DNA of 25,114 nucleotides from an uncultured Dysosmobacter sp. (GCA_934590165.1 CAKTOO010000028.1:1-25114), one strand, 5' to 3'; positions 1 to 6,597 are shown, numbered from the stretch's first letter. The notes: generated by a model from the letters alone, not told the origin. Translations and numbers: made by a program.

Positions 1-183
1 ACCACAGGTGAGTACCCCGCCGGTATGCTGCCGCTATGGGTCAAATGAAAATGTCCTTGACTTGGGGAGCACTTTAATTGGAGCGGGCAGGGCCGGACGG
101 AAACAACGGAAGATCCGCCGAGCGAACGGCGGTAAAAAGCACAAATCGGAGCCGAAACGACTCCGATTTTGCTTTGAGACAAC
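1..183. other. Left edge without a convincing gene; possible end of an upstream gene or integrated element
   Basis: Frame 1 reads fifteen codons (TTGEYPAGMLPLWVK) to a TGA at 46-48. This could be the C-terminus of a gene starting outside the window, but it is too short to identify. After it come a small inverted repeat at 116-133 (ccgccg/cggcgg) and a terminator-like hairpin at 143-169. A longer GTG-initiated reading frame from 8 to 292 runs through both hairpins and the tRNA fragment, so it is not believed. Because a displaced tRNA 3' half follows at 184, this stretch may be the terminal DNA of an element integrated in a tRNA-Arg gene. That is inference. Confidence 0.3.
143..175 (+). terminator. 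Rho-independent terminator-like hairpin
   Basis: A perfect 9-bp stem pairs aaatcggag (143-151) with ctccgattt (161-169) around a 9-nt loop, and two further C-G pairs are possible inside the loop. It is followed by TTTTGCTTT. It would end plus-strand transcription entering from the left, just before the tRNA fragment. Confidence 0.6.
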
Positions 184-228
184 CTACGGACCAGAAGGCC
201 GGGGGGGCGAATCCCTCACGGCGTACCA
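184..228 (+). pseudogene. tRNA-Arg(ACG) 3'-half fragment, possible attachment-site remnant
   Basis: These 45 nt align end to end, without gaps, with the 3' half of a bacterial tRNA-Arg(ACG) as I remember it. They comprise the anticodon loop CTACGGA (184-190), the descending anticodon stem CCAGA, a variable region, a T-arm with loop GGCGAAT (206-212) before CCCTC, an acceptor strand and an encoded CCA (226-228). The 5' half is absent: no D-arm and no partner for the acceptor strand ACGGCGT lie upstream. The T-loop has GG where TT is nearly universal, so the piece is not under tRNA selection. A 3' half beginning in the anticodon loop is what a tyrosine-recombinase element leaves when it integrates there. 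The alternative is a tRNA gene that lost its 5' half by deletion. Confidence 0.7.
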
Positions 229-268
229 AAAGCCACGAGAAACTTCAAGTTTCTCGTGGCTTTTGTTT
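228..268 (+). terminator. Strong Rho-independent terminator (18-bp perfect stem)
   Basis: Positions 228-245 and 247-264 are perfect reverse complements around a single central base, with T-rich sequence continuing to 268. The first A of the stem is also the last A of the CCA of the tRNA-Arg fragment. It therefore looks like the original terminator of that tRNA gene. The symmetric A and T flanks mean it could work in both directions. Confidence 0.85.
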
Positions 269-330
269 TGTCTTTGCTGCCCGGTAACATAAAAAGCTGT
301 AATAGCGGGAAGACTGCATTCGGTGATGCT

Positions 331-492
331 ATGAAATACGAAGATCCTCAAATGGAAGCCTACTGGAATTCCCTGCCGGCTGAGATTCAGGCGCTCATCA
401 ATGCATCCGGCATCGACCTTTGTTCCCTGGGCATGCTCATGAAGCTGGGCGACTACTACAAAAACAATTATATCTCGGAGACTTCCCCATAG
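331..492 (+). CDS. Small unrecognised acidic protein (53 aa)
   Basis: I do not recognise a named family. The ATG at 331 gives a 53-residue protein beginning MKYEDPQMEAYWNSLPAEIQ and ending in YISETSP. It is acidic and helix-prone, with no signal peptide, membrane segment or cysteine motif; one Cys lies in the middle of DLCSLGMLMKLGDYY. An in-frame extension to 256 would begin inside the terminator stem, so the internal ATG is preferred. The ribosome site is weak (GGTGAT about 4-9 nt upstream). Codon use and composition look like real coding sequence. The gene heads a short plus-strand group downstream of the tRNA-Arg fragment, with the next gene starting 68 bp later. It may be a chromosomal orphan or belong to an integrated element. 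Confidence 0.6.
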   Translation: MKYEDPQMEAYWNSLPAEIQALINASGIDLCSLGMLMKLGDYYKNNYISETSP

Positions 493-560
493 TTTTCACT
501 ATGCGGCGCCGGCTGGATAAGCAGCGCTCCATACGGGCAGACTATCCGCGAGGTGATCTT

Positions 561-761
561 ATGGCGAAAAAGGGTATGGCCCGACCGGACTGGACCCATA
601 CGCAGCCCCGCAACGATGTTCCGCCTGTTCCGGAGCTTCAGGGCAAGGCTAAAAGCGGCAAAGAGCGGGCAAAACCCATGATTGCACCCGCCCCCGGTCC
701 TAACATGAAAGTCTATCACAATCTGAAGGGCAACGGCTCTGTCGGCGATCCGAAGCCTTGA
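561..761 (+). CDS. Small unrecognised basic protein (66 aa)
   Basis: The ATG at 561 follows an excellent Shine-Dalgarno (GAGGTGATC), which fixes this start over upstream in-frame options. The 66-residue product begins MAKKGMARPDWTHTQPRNDV. It is rich in Lys, Arg and Pro, has no predicted membrane segment, and reads as largely disordered and possibly nucleic-acid binding. I believe similar short proteins occur in gut Clostridia, but I cannot assign a family or function. It lies 68 bp after the 53-aa gene, probably in the same transcript, and ends four bases before a strong terminator (765-795). What is seen is a good ribosome site, biased composition and a following terminator; any role is unknown. 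Confidence 0.7.
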   Translation: MAKKGMARPDWTHTQPRNDVPPVPELQGKAKSGKERAKPMIAPAPGPNMKVYHNLKGNGSVGDPKP

Positions 762-764
762 CCT

Positions 765-795
765 CTCCCGCCTCTTTGCAGAGGCGGGAGTTTTT
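765..795 (+). terminator. Rho-independent terminator
   Basis: A perfect 10-bp GC-rich stem pairs ctcccgcctc (765-774) with gaggcgggag (781-790) around a 6-nt loop, and five T's follow. It ends the transcript of the two small upstream genes. Confidence 0.9.
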
Positions 796-864
796 CGCCA
801 AAGGTCGCTGCCGCCGGATAAACGGCACCTGTGCCGGGCATCCTAGGAAAAAGGAGGGATGCGC

Positions 865-1083
865 ATGGCGCGTCTGAGCGTGTATTTTTCCCTGAAAGAT
901 ATCGGCGACAGCCACCAACGTGCCCAGCTGAAGCAGGGGTTGGACACCCTGCCGGGGGTCACCTCTGTCAGCATCAATGACCGCGGATGTCTGGCGGTGG
1001 ACTATGATTCCACCGGCGTCCGCCAGGAGGACATCCGCCGAAAGATTCTGGATTTGGGCTTTTCCATTCAACAGGATGAATAA
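865..1083 (+). CDS. HMA-like small protein lacking the CxxC metal site (72 aa)
   Basis: The 72-residue product begins MARLSVYFSLKDIGDSHQRA and has the beta-alpha-beta-beta-alpha-beta pattern of heavy-metal-associated (HMA/copper-chaperone) domains. The phrase LPGVTSVSINDRGCLAVDYD matches the central strands, and the helix-strand ending IRRKILDLGFSI matches the C-terminal part. The loop after strand 1, where metal-binding members have CxxC, reads KDIGDSHQ, so classical metal binding is unlikely. The start was chosen at 865 because the Shine-Dalgarno AAGGAGGG (851-858) directly abuts the ATG at 859 but is 6 nt from this one. The gene stands alone between two terminators. Its stop codon lies inside the bidirectional terminator shared with the convergent yigZ-type gene. 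Confidence 0.75.
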   Translation: MARLSVYFSLKDIGDSHQRAQLKQGLDTLPGVTSVSINDRGCLAVDYDSTGVRQEDIRRKILDLGFSIQQDE

Positions 1084-1124
1084 GAAGAAACTGCCTGAGA
1101 CTGCGTCTCAGGCAGTTTCTTCTT
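1082..1124. terminator. Bidirectional terminator between convergent genes
   Basis: A perfect 19-bp stem (1082-1100 with 1106-1124) encloses a 5-nt loop, with A-rich sequence at one base and T-rich at the other. It overlaps both stop codons: TAA at 1081-1083 on the plus strand and TAA at 1125-1123 on the minus strand. It therefore ends both the HMA-like gene and the minus-strand operon. Confidence 0.92.
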
Positions 1125-1761
1125 ATTTTGCGTCTTCCCGGTGGCCGGGCAGGAACTCCTCTCCCTCCGGCAGCATTTCCAATCCTCCGGCGGAAAGCTC
1201 CGTCAGCCGGGGCGCAAAGCGCTCCGCGCCGCCGGCGGGAAATGCCACCCGCAGCAGAATGTCCGCCCCGTACTCCGCGTCCCGGGCCACGCCGCCGCAG
1301 GCGGCGATCTCCAGCTTCATCCGCTCAAACAGCGGATAGGTGCAGGGCACGTCCCACACGGTCCAAAGGCTCATACGGCAGAGGCCCGCGGCGTTCAAAG
1401 CGTCCTTGGCACCTTTGGTATAAGCCCGGGTCAAGCCTCCCGCTCCCAGCAAAATGCCGCCGAAATACCGGGTGACCACGCAGCAGACATTGATGACCGC
1501 CTCCCGCTGAAACACATTCAGCATGGGCTGTCCAGCGGTCCCCTGGGGCTCGCCGTCATCGGAGTAGCGGACCACACCGCCCTCCTTCAATATGTAGCAC
1601 CAGCAATTGTGGCGGGCGTCATAGTACCGCTTCTTCATCTCCTCGATGCGTGCCCGGGCCTCCGCCTCGCTCTCCACCCGCCAGACGTGGCTGATGAAGC
1701 GGGAGCGCTTCTCCACGAATTCACTTTCCGCGTCCTCAAAGGGCACCAGGTACTCGCTCAC
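1123..1761 (-). CDS. yigZ: YigZ/IMPACT (UPF0029) family protein
   Basis: This 212-residue protein belongs to the YigZ/YvyE/IMPACT family. The diagnostic motifs are DDGEPQGTAG (about residues 68-77) and VVTRYFGG followed by LLGAGGLTRAY (95-114) in the N-terminal UPF0029 domain. A C-terminal ferredoxin-like domain (about 135-205) follows. The length is typical. In eukaryotes the relative IMPACT damps the GCN2 stress pathway; the bacterial function is unsettled, with proposed roles in RNA or translation. The start is GTG (1761-1759) behind AAAGGAGG. The first 26 bases overlap the end of the upstream acetyltransferase gene, which suggests translational coupling. It is the last gene of the hflX operon and ends in a bidirectional terminator. 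Confidence 0.92.
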   Translation of the reverse strand: MSEYLVPFEDAESEFVEKRSRFISHVWRVESEAEARARIEEMKKRYYDARHNCWCYILKEGGVVRYSDDGEPQGTAGQPMLNVFQREAVINVCCVVTRYFGGILLGAGGLTRAYTKGAKDALNAAGLCRMSLWTVWDVPCTYPLFERMKLEIAACGGVARDAEYGADILLRVAFPAGGAERFAPRLTELSAGGLEMLPEGEEFLPGHREDAK

Positions 1762-2296
1762 ACCAATCCTCCTTTGTCTGTACGTAAAAGTAACTCTGCC
1801 GGGTCTCGTTCACCAAAGACACGTATTCCGTTCGGGAAAACCGGTAGCGGAAGCCACACTTGCCAATGACCCGGCTGCTGCGCCAGTTTCCGGCATAATG
1901 TCCGCACCAGATACGCCGCAAGCCAAGCTGTGTAAAGCCATATTCCAATACAGCTTCCACCGCCTCCGGCATCAGTCCCCTTCCCCACTGGGCAGGGGAC
2001 AGCGCATAGCCCACCTCGTCATCGGGAACATTTTGGCTCTCCCCTGCCGGGTGGTTTCCCACAAAGCCAACGGAGCCGATGACCCTTCCGGTCTGCCGCA
2101 GTTCCATGGCAAACACGCCGGGGCGGGAGAACACCGTCCGGATAATCTCCCGGCTCTCCTCTATGTTTGCATGGGGCATCCAGCCGGCGATGGGACCCAC
2201 CCTGGGGTCCCAGGCATATTCATATACGTCCCCGGCATCCTCCTCCCGGAATGGGCGCAGGATGAGCCGGGGAGTTTCCAAAGCAGTCCGCATCAT
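1736..2296 (-). CDS. GNAT N-acetyltransferase, RimJ/RimL-like
   Basis: From the ATG at 2296 this is a 186-residue single-domain GNAT acetyltransferase of the RimJ/RimL/SpeG-like group (Acetyltransf_3 type). The N-terminus ETPRLILRPFREED (about 7-20) is the characteristic first strand and helix. The central strand RVIGSVGFVG is near 71-80, and the acetyl-CoA pyrophosphate loop QWGRGLMPEA is near 103-112, followed by AVEAVLEYGF. The acceptor is unknown; relatives acetylate ribosomal protein N-termini, aminoglycosides or small metabolites. The start is the first of two adjacent ATGs after GGAAGAG. An in-frame extension upstream would run into hflX and was dropped. The gene begins 26 bp after hflX and its end overlaps the yigZ-type start by 26 bp. 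Confidence 0.88.
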   Translation of the reverse strand: MMRTALETPRLILRPFREEDAGDVYEYAWDPRVGPIAGWMPHANIEESREIIRTVFSRPGVFAMELRQTGRVIGSVGFVGNHPAGESQNVPDDEVGYALSPAQWGRGLMPEAVEAVLEYGFTQLGLRRIWCGHYAGNWRSSRVIGKCGFRYRFSRTEYVSLVNETRQSYFYVQTKEDWCERVPGAL

Positions 2297-2322
2297 CGTC
2301 TCTTCCGCCAATCTGTCCGGTC

Positions 2323-3594
2323 TTATTCTGTAATGAAGGGGGCCACCTGGCCCAAGACCCTGGGATTGCACACAGCGGTAACATCGATGGTCCCGCCGTA
2401 TTCCACACGCTCCACCTTGGCCTCCCGGTACAGCATGTCCAGCAGGCCGCCCTTGTCGTAAGGCAGGTGGATGACACAGCGGCGGGTCCCCTTGTCTAGC
2501 CGCCGGTCGATCAGCTCCAGAAGCGCTTCGATTCCCTGTCCGGTACGGGCGGAAATGGCGCAGATATCTTCTCCGTGGGGCAGGATATCTCCCGCCGGCA
2601 CCAGGTCGCTTTTGTTATAGACGTCAATGCGGGGCAGTTCTCCCGCCCCCAGCTCCAGGATGAGGTTTTCCACCACCTGGGCCTGCTGCTTCCACTCGGG
2701 ATTGGACACATCGATGACATGGAGCAGCAAATCCGCGTACTCCAACTCCTCCAGGGTGGCCTTGAAGGCCTCCACCAGCTGGTGGGGGAGCTTGCGGATA
2801 AAGCCCACGGTATCGGAGATCACCACATCCAGCGTGTCGCTGACCGTCAGCAGGCGGGTGGTGGTATCCAGGGTATCGAACAGCCGGTTGTTGGCAGGAA
2901 TGCCCGCCCCGGTCAGCTGATTGAGCAGGGTGGATTTGCCCGCGTTGGTATAGCCCACGATAGCCACCACGGGGATCTCGTTTTTCCGGCGCCGGTCCCG
3001 CTGGGTGCTTCGGACCCGGCGGACATCCTCCAGGTCCTCCCGCAGCTTGTCGATCTTCCGGCGGATATGGCGGCGGTCTGTCTCCAGCTGGGTCTCGCCG
3101 GGGCCCTTGGAGCCAATGGGGCCCTTACCGCTGGTGCCCGCCTGGCGCTCCAGGTGGGTCCACATGCCCGTCAGCCGGGGCAGCAGATACTTGTACTGGG
3201 CCAGCTCCACTTGGAGCCGGCCTTCCTTCGTCTTGGCCCGCTGGGCGAAAATATCCAGAATGAGGCCGCAGCGGTCCAGCACCTGGACTCCCAGGGCCTC
3301 TGTCAGCACCCGCATCTGGGAGGGGGACAGGTCGTTATCGAAAATGACCATGGTGGCCCCATGGTCGCGACAGAACTCCCGGATCTCCTCCACTTTGCCC
3401 TCGCCGATGAAAGTGCCGGGGTCCGGAGAGGAGCGGTTTTGCAGCACCATGCCCACGGTCTCGGCACCGGCGGTCTCCACCAGGGCAGAGAGCTCCTCCA
3501 TAGTGCCCTCGTCGGCGTTTTCCTCTTTTTTCAGCACTGGCGAGTTCAGACCTACCAGCACCACTTGATCTCTGACTTCTTCTGTGTTCCGCAT
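2323..3594 (-). CDS. hflX: Ribosome-associated GTPase HflX
   Basis: HflX is a GTPase that splits stalled or stress-inactivated 70S ribosomes. The 423-residue protein has the N-terminal HflX domain with the family phrase GTFIGEGKVEEI (about 60-71) and a glycine-rich linker region (GSKGPGETQLETDRR, about 161-175). The G domain carries the P-loop GYTNAGKST (214-222), G3 DTVGF (261-265), G4 NKSD (327-330) and G5 SAR (348-350). The length matches Firmicutes HflX. The start is ATG 3594 behind TAAGGAG, and the TAA stop of the upstream flavin reductase-like gene is part of that ribosome site. It sits in a four-gene operon with flavin reductase-like, GNAT and YigZ/IMPACT genes, a mix that suggests stress or translation maintenance (inference). 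Confidence 0.97.
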   Translation of the reverse strand: MRNTEEVRDQVVLVGLNSPVLKKEENADEGTMEELSALVETAGAETVGMVLQNRSSPDPGTFIGEGKVEEIREFCRDHGATMVIFDNDLSPSQMRVLTEALGVQVLDRCGLILDIFAQRAKTKEGRLQVELAQYKYLLPRLTGMWTHLERQAGTSGKGPIGSKGPGETQLETDRRHIRRKIDKLREDLEDVRRVRSTQRDRRRKNEIPVVAIVGYTNAGKSTLLNQLTGAGIPANNRLFDTLDTTTRLLTVSDTLDVVISDTVGFIRKLPHQLVEAFKATLEELEYADLLLHVIDVSNPEWKQQAQVVENLILELGAGELPRIDVYNKSDLVPAGDILPHGEDICAISARTGQGIEALLELIDRRLDKGTRRCVIHLPYDKGGLLDMLYREAKVERVEYGGTIDVTAVCNPRVLGQVAPFITE

Positions 3595-3602
3595 AAAACT
3601 CC

Positions 3603-4112
3603 TTATTTCTGATAGGCTTCCACCACTTCGCCCGTATACATCCGGTGCCAGCCCTGCCCCTCGTAATAATGGAGAATGGGCGTGTCATCTTTCACACAGG
3701 CGGGGTCCAGGTCCTGAACATACACCTTTTTGCAAACCAGCACCCATTCCGCCTCGTCGAAGAAGGGGGCATCCCCGGCACCGTAGCAAAGGGTCAGGCC
3801 GCAGGCCTTCACCTTATCCACATCCCGGCCGCTTTTCGTGCCGCACAGCTGCACGGTGGTCTGCTTATGGCTGGCAGGCAGCACGGACACGGTAAAATAG
3901 TCGTGGGACTCCATAAACTGATACGTATACCGCTCCGGGCGCACATAGGCCGAGCACACCGGGACGCTCCACAAGCGGCCCAGTTGACACCAGCCGATGG
4001 TCATGGTGTTGCAGCCGGTCCGGTCGCCGGCGGTGAGCAATGCGTTTTGACTTCCAAACACCCGGAAGATCTCCGGTGTGAGGTTTTTGGGATCCACAGC
4101 GTGCAGTTTCAT
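3603..4112 (-). CDS. Flavin reductase-like / FMN-binding split-barrel protein
   Basis: This 169-residue protein resembles the flavin reductase-like, FMN-binding split-barrel family. Supporting phrases are NALLTAGDRTGCNTMTIGWC (strand-turn-strand start of the barrel), the following YVRPERYTYQF, and DYFTVSVLP, which corresponds to the usual FTVN/S motif. Related proteins bind FMN and reduce flavins or unknown substrates; the clostridial members are mostly uncharacterised. The start at 4112 (MKLHAVDP) is preferred over ATG 4136 because the Shine-Dalgarno GGAAGGAGC lies between them, 7 nt upstream of 4112. It is the first gene of the hflX operon, directly downstream of a good promoter. Substrate and physiological role cannot be read from the sequence. 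Confidence 0.85.
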   Translation of the reverse strand: MKLHAVDPKNLTPEIFRVFGSQNALLTAGDRTGCNTMTIGWCQLGRLWSVPVCSAYVRPERYTYQFMESHDYFTVSVLPASHKQTTVQLCGTKSGRDVDKVKACGLTLCYGAGDAPFFDEAEWVLVCKKVYVQDLDPACVKDDTPILHYYEGQGWHRMYTGEVVEAYQK

Positions 4113-4148
4113 GGCGTATGCTCCTTCCCACGTCATTCAGTTACTGAC

Positions 4149-4177
4149 AGTATATGCGCTTTTCCCGAAAATGTAAA
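4149..4177 (-). promoter_or_regulatory. Promoter of the flavin reductase-hflX-GNAT-yigZ operon
   Basis: Reading the minus strand, a -35 box TTTACA (4177-4172) is separated by exactly 17 nt from a consensus-like -10 TATACT (4154-4149). Transcription would start near 4142, giving a leader of about 30 nt before the ATG at 4112. Confidence 0.8.
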
Positions 4178-4179
4178 TA

Positions 4180-4209
4180 AAAAGGGTCTGCCAAATGGCA
4201 GACCCTTTT
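4180..4209 (-). terminator. Terminator of rpmE
   Basis: A perfect 13-bp stem (4180-4192 with 4197-4209) has the 4-nt loop AAAT. On the minus strand the stem is followed by a T-rich tract (CCCTTTTTATTT). It lies 18 bp after the rpmE stop and its tail merges with the -35 region of the next operon. Confidence 0.92.
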
Positions 4210-4227
4210 GTGTGACTGTGTCGGAAC

Positions 4228-4431
4228 TTACTTGTCCAGGCCGAACTTCTTGTTGAACTTGGCAACGCGTCCGCCGGTGTCCACCAGCTTCTGCTTACCC
4301 GTGAAGAAGGGGTGACACTTAGAGCAGACTTCCACCTTGATATCCTTCTTGGTAGAACCTGTCTCAATCACATTACCGCAGGCGCAAGTAATAGTAGTCT
4401 GCTGATAATTGGGATGGATTCCTTCCTTCAT
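4228..4431 (-). CDS. rpmE: 50S ribosomal protein L31, zinc-binding type
   Basis: This 67-residue protein is bacterial L31, which bridges the large and small ribosomal subunits near the central protuberance. It has the C+ form with four zinc-ligand cysteines: C16 and C18 (TCACG) and C36 and C39 (VCSKCHPFFTG). The family-typical ending GRVAKFNKKFG is present. The length is normal. The ATG at 4431 follows AGAGGTGA by about 9 nt. The gene is monocistronic, with its own promoter (4485-4513) and terminator (4180-4209). A zinc-independent paralogue is often kept for zinc starvation in such genomes; none is in this window. Confidence 0.98.
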   Translation of the reverse strand: MKEGIHPNYQQTTITCACGNVIETGSTKKDIKVEVCSKCHPFFTGKQKLVDTGGRVAKFNKKFGLDK

Positions 4432-4484
4432 TGCTCTCGTTCACCTCTTTCTTATCCAGCTTACCTTTCACAAAGGCGTTATTT

Positions 4485-4513
4485 AGTTTAGCATAGTTAT
4501 TTGTGGAATGCAA
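4485..4513 (-). promoter_or_regulatory. Promoter of rpmE
   Basis: On the minus strand TTGCAT (4513-4508), a 17-nt spacer and TAAACT (4490-4485) form a sigma-A type promoter in an AT-rich intergenic stretch. The predicted leader before the rpmE ATG is roughly 45 nt. Confidence 0.75.
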
Positions 4514-4591
4514 GTATTTTTCTATATATTTTTTGTTGAATTTTTTATTTTTCGGTTTTTGGAATGTTTTGCCGCAATTTGTAATTTTATA

Positions 4592-4619
4592 TTGTGCTTC
4601 CTCCGTTTTTTGGTATAAT
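4592..4619 (+). promoter_or_regulatory. Promoter of the EAL-domain gene
   Basis: A perfect -10 TATAAT (4614-4619) follows TTGTGC (4592-4597) with a 16-nt spacer. The transcript would start near 4626, about 30 nt before the ATG at 4657. The -35 box matches consensus only in its first part. Confidence 0.7.
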
Positions 4620-4656
4620 ACAATCAATATGTAACCTGGTCAAGGGGATGTGCGTC

Positions 4657-6597
4657 ATGATCCGATGGTCCCTGATGGGAGAATATTTTTCTCTCATGCT
4701 TCTTGCCATTATTTTTATTCGTTATTACTGCTGTGAGGGCAGAACGGTCTTTTCCCTCAAAAAGAAAGTGTTCTTATTTTGTCTTCTCTCAGCTGCTGCT
4801 TCCATTGTACTGAATATTATTACCGTTGTCACCATTTCCAATCCCGGCAGTATCCCTTTGTGGCTGGGTATGCTGCTCAACAGCGGATACTTTATCGTTG
4901 CCGGCAGCTCCTGTTCCCTGTTCGCCCTGTTCATGTTTCTTTTGACGCTGGAGCATGTGTACGACCGCCACTGCATCCGGATGGCTTCCAAGGTGCTGTT
5001 GTGCCTGTATATCCTGTATTTGCTGACAGTGGCGGCAAACCTTTTCAACGGCTGCCTGTTTTACTATGACGCCGCGGAGCAATACCAGCGGGGTCCTTTC
5101 AACCGCATCGTATTCCTGCTGCCCATTTTACAGCTTTGTTTTTTGGGCTGGTGCTACATCCGCAACCGCAGCAGCGTTGGCAATTCCATGGTGTATGTCA
5201 TGTGGACCATGCCGCCTGTTGTGCTATTGCTGTGCCTGTTTCAAGTGTTTTATCCCGACTTTTTGCTGAACGGGATGATCAGCGCTTTCGTCAGTCTCAT
5301 TTTGTTTCTCAGCTTTCAAACGCACACCGGCGACCGGGACAGCCTTACCGGCATCCGAAACCGCAACAGCTTCATGACAGAGCTCTCCCTGCGGGTGCGT
5401 GGCCGGCAGAACATCCAGATCCTGGTGGTGTCCCTGCTGTCCTTTGCCGATGTGAATTTGCAGCATGGCCATACCTTCGGCGACGCGGTCCTGTACGAAT
5501 GCGCCCGGTACTTTGACCAGCTGTTCCCCCTGGGGCACGCTTTCCGCACCGGAAACGTGACGTTTGCCATTCTGCTGCCCTGGACGGATGCTGAGACCGC
5601 TCACCAACACCTTCAGCAGCTCCAGAGCCGGTTCCGCGCCCCCTGGGTCCTGGGAGACAGGTCCTGTCCCCTCTCCTGCTGCATTGCCGACCTTTGCTAT
5701 GACGGCCACGAAGCCACCGCCATGGAGGTGCTGGAGCAGCTGGAATACACGCTGGCCCGGGCCAAGGAGGAACGGGGCGTTGTACGCTTTGATGACGCCG
5801 TCAGCTCCCAGATGCGCCGCCGGCAGGAGATCATCGACATTATGCGCCAATCCATCCGGGACCACCGCTTCCGTGTCTGGTACCAGCCAATCTACTGCTG
5901 CCACGATGATATTTTCTGTTCTGCCGAAGCACTGCTGCGGCTGGACGATTACGAGGGCAATCCCATCTCTCCCAACGTGTTCATTCCCCTGGCGGAGAAG
6001 AACGGTATGATCGGTGAGCTCACCTGGATCGTGCTGGAGGATATCTGCAAATTTCTCAGCAGCGGCCAGGCGCCGGGCTTGAAGATCGTTTCCCTGAATC
6101 TTTCCATGCAGCAACTGCTGGACCCGGGACTGGCCGGCCGCATCCAGCGGTATCTGACCGAATACCAGCTCTCTTCCGACTGTTTGAAGGTGGAGATCAC
6201 TGAGCGTTTTCTCCTTCATGACGCCCAGTATGCCAAACGGCAGCTGGCATCTCTGGCAGCCACCGGCATCCAGATCTATATGGACGATTTCGGCACCGGC
6301 TACTCCAATTTGTCCAGCGTGCTGGACTATCCCTTCTCCTTTATTAAATTGGACCGGAGCCTGGTGCTTCACGTACTGGAAGACCACCGGGCGGAGCTGA
6401 TGCTCCGGACGCTGCTGACGCTGTTCCGCAGCTTGGGCAAGCGCGTGGTGGTGGAGGGTGTGGAAACCGAGGCCTTGGCCAACTATCTCAGACATTGCGG
6501 TGCGGACATGATCCAGGGCTTTTACTACGCCGCTCCCATGCCGAAGCAGGAGCTCATCACCTTTCTCTCCCGGCAAGATTCGAAACAAGACACTTGA
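4657..6597 (+). CDS. Membrane c-di-GMP phosphodiesterase with degenerate GGDEF and intact EAL domain
   Basis: The 646-residue protein has an N-terminal membrane region (about residues 8-220, seven or so hydrophobic segments), a GGDEF-type domain (about 222-380) and an EAL domain (about 390-635). The GGDEF motif is lost: the position reads RTGNVTF (297-303), so cyclase activity is not expected, although SLTGIRNRNSF shows the fold. The EAL domain keeps the catalytic set: EALLR (424-428), the Asn of LNLS (481), VEITE, DDFGTGYS (543-550), IKLD (563-566), EGVE (600-603) and QGF (620-622). It should hydrolyse cyclic di-GMP, perhaps under control of a membrane-sensed signal or of GTP bound by the dead cyclase domain. 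The start at 4657 is chosen because AAGGGG lies 9 nt upstream; the nearer ATG at 4648 abuts it. Monocistronic. Confidence 0.93.
   Translation: MIRWSLMGEYFSLMLLAIIFIRYYCCEGRTVFSLKKKVFLFCLLSAAASIVLNIITVVTISNPGSIPLWLGMLLNSGYFIVAGSSCSLFALFMFLLTLEHVYDRHCIRMASKVLLCLYILYLLTVAANLFNGCLFYYDAAEQYQRGPFNRIVFLLPILQLCFLGWCYIRNRSSVGNSMVYVMWTMPPVVLLLCLFQVFYPDFLLNGMISAFVSLILFLSFQTHTGDRDSLTGIRNRNSFMTELSLRVRGRQNIQILVVSLLSFADVNLQHGHTFGDAVLYECARYFDQLFPLGHAFRTGNVTFAILLPWTDAETAHQHLQQLQSRFRAPWVLGDRSCPLSCCIADLCYDGHEATAMEVLEQLEYTLARAKEERGVVRFDDAVSSQMRRRQEIIDIMRQSIRDHRFRVWYQPIYCCHDDIFCSAEALLRLDDYEGNPISPNVFIPLAEKNGMIGELTWIVLEDICKFLSSGQAPGLKIVSLNLSMQQLLDPGLAGRIQRYLTEYQLSSDCLKVEITERFLLHDAQYAKRQLASLAATGIQIYMDDFGTGYSNLSSVLDYPFSFIKLDRSLVLHVLEDHRAELMLRTLLTLFRSLGKRVVVEGVETEALANYLRHCGADMIQGFYYAAPMPKQELITFLSRQDSKQDT

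Noticed and set aside
8..292. A 94-codon GTG-initiated plus-strand frame at the left edge
   Set aside because: It passes through two hairpins and the tRNA-Arg fragment, so coding is very unlikely.
2575..3612. A 345-codon plus-strand open frame opposite hflX
   Set aside because: It is a shadow of hflX; HflX motifs on the minus strand are unambiguous.
4373..4627. A Lys/Asn-rich 84-codon minus-strand frame upstream of rpmE
   Set aside because: It overlaps the rpmE start and its promoter in an AT-rich intergenic stretch; low-complexity Lys/Asn/Tyr content reflects the base composition.
5224..6588. A 454-codon minus-strand open frame opposite the EAL-domain gene
   Set aside because: The plus-strand frame has intact EAL motifs, a promoter and a ribosome site; the minus-strand frame has none.
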